A stretch of 11,831 nucleotides of DNA from Clostridiales bacterium (GTDB taxonomy: Bacteria > Bacillota > Clostridia > Oscillospirales > Oscillospiraceae), in assembly GCA_021201515.1 (NCBI GenBank), contig JAJQET010000240.1, forward strand, positions 1 through 11,831. Reading direction: 5' to 3'. Within the stretch, counting starts at the first letter, position 1; the number at the start of each line of letters is the position of its first letter. Made by a program: the position numbers and the translations under genes. Below, one piece after another: positions 9,691 to 11,831 of this stretch. Under the pieces are notes generated by a model that saw only the letters and a list, made by a program, of their open reading frames with translations, ran no database searches and had not been told where the DNA came from.

Positions 9691-10005
9691 ATGACAGAGG
9701 AAGAACACAGACAGCTGCACGAGGCCGGCGTCCCCCACAAGCACGAACACACCAGCACCAAGGCGGTGCTGAACCGCCTCTCCCGTGCCATCGGCCATTT
9801 GGAACACGTCCGGCAGATGGTGGAGGACGGGCAGGACTGCTCCGAGGTGCTGATTCAGCTGGCCGCCGTCCGCTCCGCCCTGACCAGCACCAGCCGGGTG
9901 ATTTTAAAGGATCACATTGAGCACTGCATCGTGGACGCCGTGGAGGAGGGCAATCTACAGGCCATCGAGGACCTGGAAAAGGCCATCGACCAGTTTATGA
10001 AGTAG
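9691..10005 (+). CDS. csoR: CsoR/RcnR-family metal-sensing repressor
   Basis: A 104-aa all-helical DNA-binding repressor of the CsoR/RcnR (DUF156) family. These proteins release DNA when they bind a metal ion and usually control efflux genes. The three copper ligands of CsoR are in place: C50, H75 and C79, with the same spacing (25 and 4) as C36/H61/C65 of M. tuberculosis CsoR. The signature IQLAAVRSALTSTSRVILKDHIEHC (48-79 region) is clear. The N-terminus is His-rich (HEAGVPHKHEH, 10-20). The residue before the first Cys is Asp, not the Tyr of M. tuberculosis CsoR, and the second-shell Glu aligns with Asp94, so metal choice is not certain. The ATG at 9691 has GGGAGGTG 5 nt upstream. The frame is open further back to an ATG at 9517 inside the MITE; I reject that start. 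No copper ATPase or chaperone is adjacent. Confidence 0.92.
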   Translation: MTEEEHRQLHEAGVPHKHEHTSTKAVLNRLSRAIGHLEHVRQMVEDGQDCSEVLIQLAAVRSALTSTSRVILKDHIEHCIVDAVEEGNLQAIEDLEKAIDQFMK

Positions 10006-10037
10006 CCACTTTTTGCTGTTCTTTTTTCAAAAACAGC

Positions 10038-10066
10038 TTGCGGCTGCCGGAAAATCCGTGTAAAAT
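10038..10066 (+). promoter_or_regulatory. Promoter of the MBL-fold hydrolase gene
   Basis: TTGCGG (10038-10043), 17-bp spacer, TAAAAT (10061-10066), 42 bp before the ATG. A second AT-rich block with TATAAT at 10081-10086 could serve as an alternative -10 but lacks a good -35. The presence of a promoter between csoR and the hydrolase suggests separate transcription. Confidence 0.55.
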
Positions 10067-10108
10067 GGAGTTATACATTATATAATATCATTTTTCGGAG
10101 GCAGCAAT

Positions 10109-11161
10109 ATGGACAGACAGACAAAACAGCCCGGCTTTGAAAAGGAACATACCCGAATCCCGGAGGCGCAGCGGTGCCGCCAGAATTTCCCCCTCCGCTC
10201 CGAGGTGCGGACCCGGCGGGTCTATCAGGTGGATCCCATCTCCGAAACCTGCTGGGCCTACATGAAGCTCCTGCGGGAGCGGGACAAGACGAAAAAGGTC
10301 TATGACATCGACCCCTATGTGGAGGTCTACCAGTTCCGTGAAAACATCTACGGCCTTCTGGCGGAAAGCTTGGACGGCATGGGCGACGTCTGGATGTATC
10401 TGGTGGTGGGGCCGGAGCGGGCGCTGCTGGTGGACACCGGCTTCGGCCTGGGCAACCTGAAAGGGCTGTGCGACAAACTCACCGGCGGTAAGGAGCTTTA
10501 TGTGGTCAACACCCACTGCCATTTCGATCACGCCTACGGCGATTCCCAGTTTGACCGCATCTACTGCCATGAGTACGAAGTGCCCAGTATGCAGGCCCTG
10601 GACGAGCACCTGTGGGATTACCTCTTCGAGGAGGGCACCGGCCGCTGCATCTGGACGGAGTTTGACCGGGCCGACCTGATCGGCTTCCGGCCCTATGAAA
10701 TCGTCGGCTGCCCCGACGGCTACACCTTCGACCTGGGGGGCGGCCATGAGGTGGAGCTGGTGCATCTGGGCGGCCATACCCCCGGCCACGCCGGTTATCT
10801 GGACAAAAAGGACAGGGTGTTCTTCGCCGGCGACGACATCGTCAGTATGCGGGTGGGCGTCGGCAGCATCGGGCCAGACAACCCCTACAGTGGGTACGCT
10901 TCTGTGGCGACCATGGGGGCCGCCATGGAGCGACTGGCCGCCCGGATGGACGAGTTTGACCATGTGTTCAGCGGGCACTTTATCACCGATTTGGAGAACG
11001 TCGCTGTCCGGCATATGGCGGACGCCTGTGCGCGGGCCCTGTCTGACCCGGAGCACGGCTGGGTCAGCAGAGAGGAAACGCCCCGGGGCATCCAATACCA
11101 GACGTATGTGGAGGGCCTGGGCACCCTGGCCTACAGTGACCGCACATTGGGGAACCCCTGA
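10109..11161 (+). CDS. Metallo-beta-lactamase-fold hydrolase
   Basis: A 350-aa cytosolic-looking enzyme of the MBL fold. The metal-binding set is complete: THCHFDH (H136, H138, D140, H141), GGHTPGH (H223), FAGDD (D242) and FSGH (H290), so two metal ions, probably zinc, are expected. The fold begins at about residue 70 (VEVYQFRENIYGLL, YLVVGPERALLVDTG). It is preceded by a roughly 70-residue hydrophilic extension (RIPEAQRCRQNFPLR, WAYMKLLRERDK) that I do not recognise. The substrate cannot be told from sequence; members include glyoxalase II-like thioesterases, lactonases and persulfide dioxygenases. No signal peptide is visible, which argues against a secreted beta-lactamase. The ATG at 10109 has CGGAGG 7 nt upstream. 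It follows csoR by 103 bp but has its own promoter. Confidence 0.92.
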   Translation: MDRQTKQPGFEKEHTRIPEAQRCRQNFPLRSEVRTRRVYQVDPISETCWAYMKLLRERDKTKKVYDIDPYVEVYQFRENIYGLLAESLDGMGDVWMYLVVGPERALLVDTGFGLGNLKGLCDKLTGGKELYVVNTHCHFDHAYGDSQFDRIYCHEYEVPSMQALDEHLWDYLFEEGTGRCIWTEFDRADLIGFRPYEIVGCPDGYTFDLGGGHEVELVHLGGHTPGHAGYLDKKDRVFFAGDDIVSMRVGVGSIGPDNPYSGYASVATMGAAMERLAARMDEFDHVFSGHFITDLENVAVRHMADACARALSDPEHGWVSREETPRGIQYQTYVEGLGTLAYSDRTLGNP

Positions 11162-11175
11162 ACCATTCATTGCAA

Positions 11176-11220
11176 GAAACACGGGAGGATTGCCTGTTAC
11201 TGGCAATCCTCCCGTGTTTC
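11176..11220. terminator. Bidirectional terminator, 19-bp perfect stem
   Basis: GAAACACGGGAGGATTGCC (11176-11194) pairs without mismatch to 11202-11220 across a 7-nt loop. It lies 15 bp after the hydrolase stop and 30 bp after (reading leftward) the MATE gene stop, exactly between two convergent genes. The stem ends in GTTTC on both strands rather than a long U-run, so it works either by stem strength or as a shared bidirectional terminator. Confidence 0.85.
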
Positions 11221-11250
11221 GTCCACAGCTGCTGTGATGCCGGCGCCCCC

Positions 11251-11831
11251 TTACGCCCCGGCCCGCCGCACCAGCAGGACAGAAAGGACAATGCTCCACG
11301 CCGTACTGATGTAGGTGGAGAGGTAAAAACCGGCATATCCGGCGTGGGGCACCAGCATCATGCAGGCCGCGACGTTCACCGCCATGGTGGAGATGCTGGA
11401 AATCAGGTAGAGCAGCATCTTCTGCCGCCCCCGGAGCCGGGCCTCCTGGACGTGCCGCACCACGGCGAGCAGATAGGACGGCGCTTCAAAGGTCAGGAGG
11501 GTGGAGCCGTAGGCGATGACCTGGCTGTCCCCGGAGAACAGCCGGAGGATGGGCCTGTTCAGCAGCACACAGAGCAGCACCAGTCCCCCGGTCAGCACAA
11601 ATAGGATGCGATAGGCCGTTCGGATGCCCTCCCGGATGCGCGCCTCCCTGCCCAGGGCGTCATTCTGGGCGATGAAGGTGACCAGCGCCTGGGCGGTGCC
11701 GTAAACGGAGATCATCAGACAGGTGGACACCTTGCTGGCACAGCTGAACCCCGCAATGGCGGCCACCCCCAGCCCTCCCAGCAGGCTTTGCTTCAGGACG
11801 GAAACGATGGCGCCGGACATCTGCTGGAGGG
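11251..11831 (-). CDS. MATE-family efflux transporter, C-terminal part (partial)
   Basis: This gene reads leftward and runs off the right edge; about 193 C-terminal residues are visible, ending at TAA (11251-11253). The frame stays open past the internal Met at 11818-11820 (preceded by LQQ), so that Met is not the true start. Several hydrophobic segments are seen: CLMISVYGTAQALVTFIAQN, YRILFVLTGGLVLLCVLL, a LLTFEAPSYLLAVV stretch, MLLYLISSISTMAVNVAACM and the last helix WSIVLSVLLVRR. The pattern AIAGFSCASKV and GTAQALVTFIAQNDALGR is typical of the second bundle of MATE (MatE/NorM-like) cation-coupled drug/sodium antiporters; a polysaccharide-flippase relative is less likely. Substrate is unknown. 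It converges on the hydrolase gene across the shared terminator. Confidence 0.85.
   Translation of the reverse strand, partial: LQQMSGAIVSVLKQSLLGGLGVAAIAGFSCASKVSTCLMISVYGTAQALVTFIAQNDALGREARIREGIRTAYRILFVLTGGLVLLCVLLNRPILRLFSGDSQVIAYGSTLLTFEAPSYLLAVVRHVQEARLRGRQKMLLYLISSISTMAVNVAACMMLVPHAGYAGFYLSTYISTAWSIVLSVLLVRRAGA

Noticed and set aside
10013..10037. GCTGTT...AACAGC hairpin after csoR as a terminator
   Set aside because: The 6-bp stem is followed by TTGCGG rather than a T-tract, and the T-run lies in the loop.
10088..11299. Minus-strand open frame (403 codons) opposite the MBL-fold gene
   Set aside because: Overlaps the whole hydrolase gene with its complete metal-binding motifs and runs through the terminator; shadow.
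11818..11820. Met codon as the start of a short MATE-like gene
   Set aside because: The frame stays open to the window edge and the visible part matches the C-terminal bundle of a transporter, so the gene starts outside the window.

Overview
This is a GC-rich, gene-dense stretch of what looks like a gut Firmicute of the class Clostridia, probably an Oscillospiraceae/Flavonifractor-type genome. That placement is an inference. It rests on GC-rich codon use together with Firmicutes-type GGAGG ribosome binding sites, a TTG start, a RecD2-type helicase without RecBC, and dispersed GTAGGGGCG palindromes. Nearly all genes read rightward; only the last one reads leftward.

Layout. Positions 1-92 hold the tail of an unidentified gene. 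uvrB (137-2107) follows. uvrA (2897-5734) lies downstream, but the two are separated by about 790 bp containing a broken REP-associated tyrosine transposase (RAYT, HUH/Y1 family). This gene starts on an ATGA overlap with the uvrB stop and is itself studded with GTAG-headed palindromes. After uvrA come an unknown 115-aa gene, a small multidrug-export-family membrane protein (6153-6653), a second copy of a 68-bp paired palindrome (6714-6781), an unknown membrane-anchored 106-aa gene, and recD2 (7218-9446). A 159-bp MITE-like element with long inverted repeats (9501-9659) sits between recD2 and a CsoR-family copper-type repressor (9691-10005). A metallo-beta-lactamase-fold hydrolase (10109-11161) with its own promoter follows. 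It converges, across a 19-bp perfect-stem terminator, on the C-terminal part of a MATE efflux transporter (minus strand, cut by the window end).

How the genes work together. UvrA and UvrB are the damage-recognition pair of nucleotide excision repair, and RecD2 is a further repair helicase. The CsoR-like regulator, the hydrolase and the two transporter-family proteins are independent accessory functions as far as the sequence shows. No multi-gene defence or biosynthetic system is visible.

The most interesting signals are the small mobile elements. One is a Firmicute RAYT/REP pair in which the transposase gene carries its presumed own palindromes and shares a roughly 98-bp composite unit with a distant intergenic site. 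The other is a MITE that landed directly behind the -10 box of the csoR promoter, so the csoR leader RNA should start inside it, and the element is open in frame with csoR.
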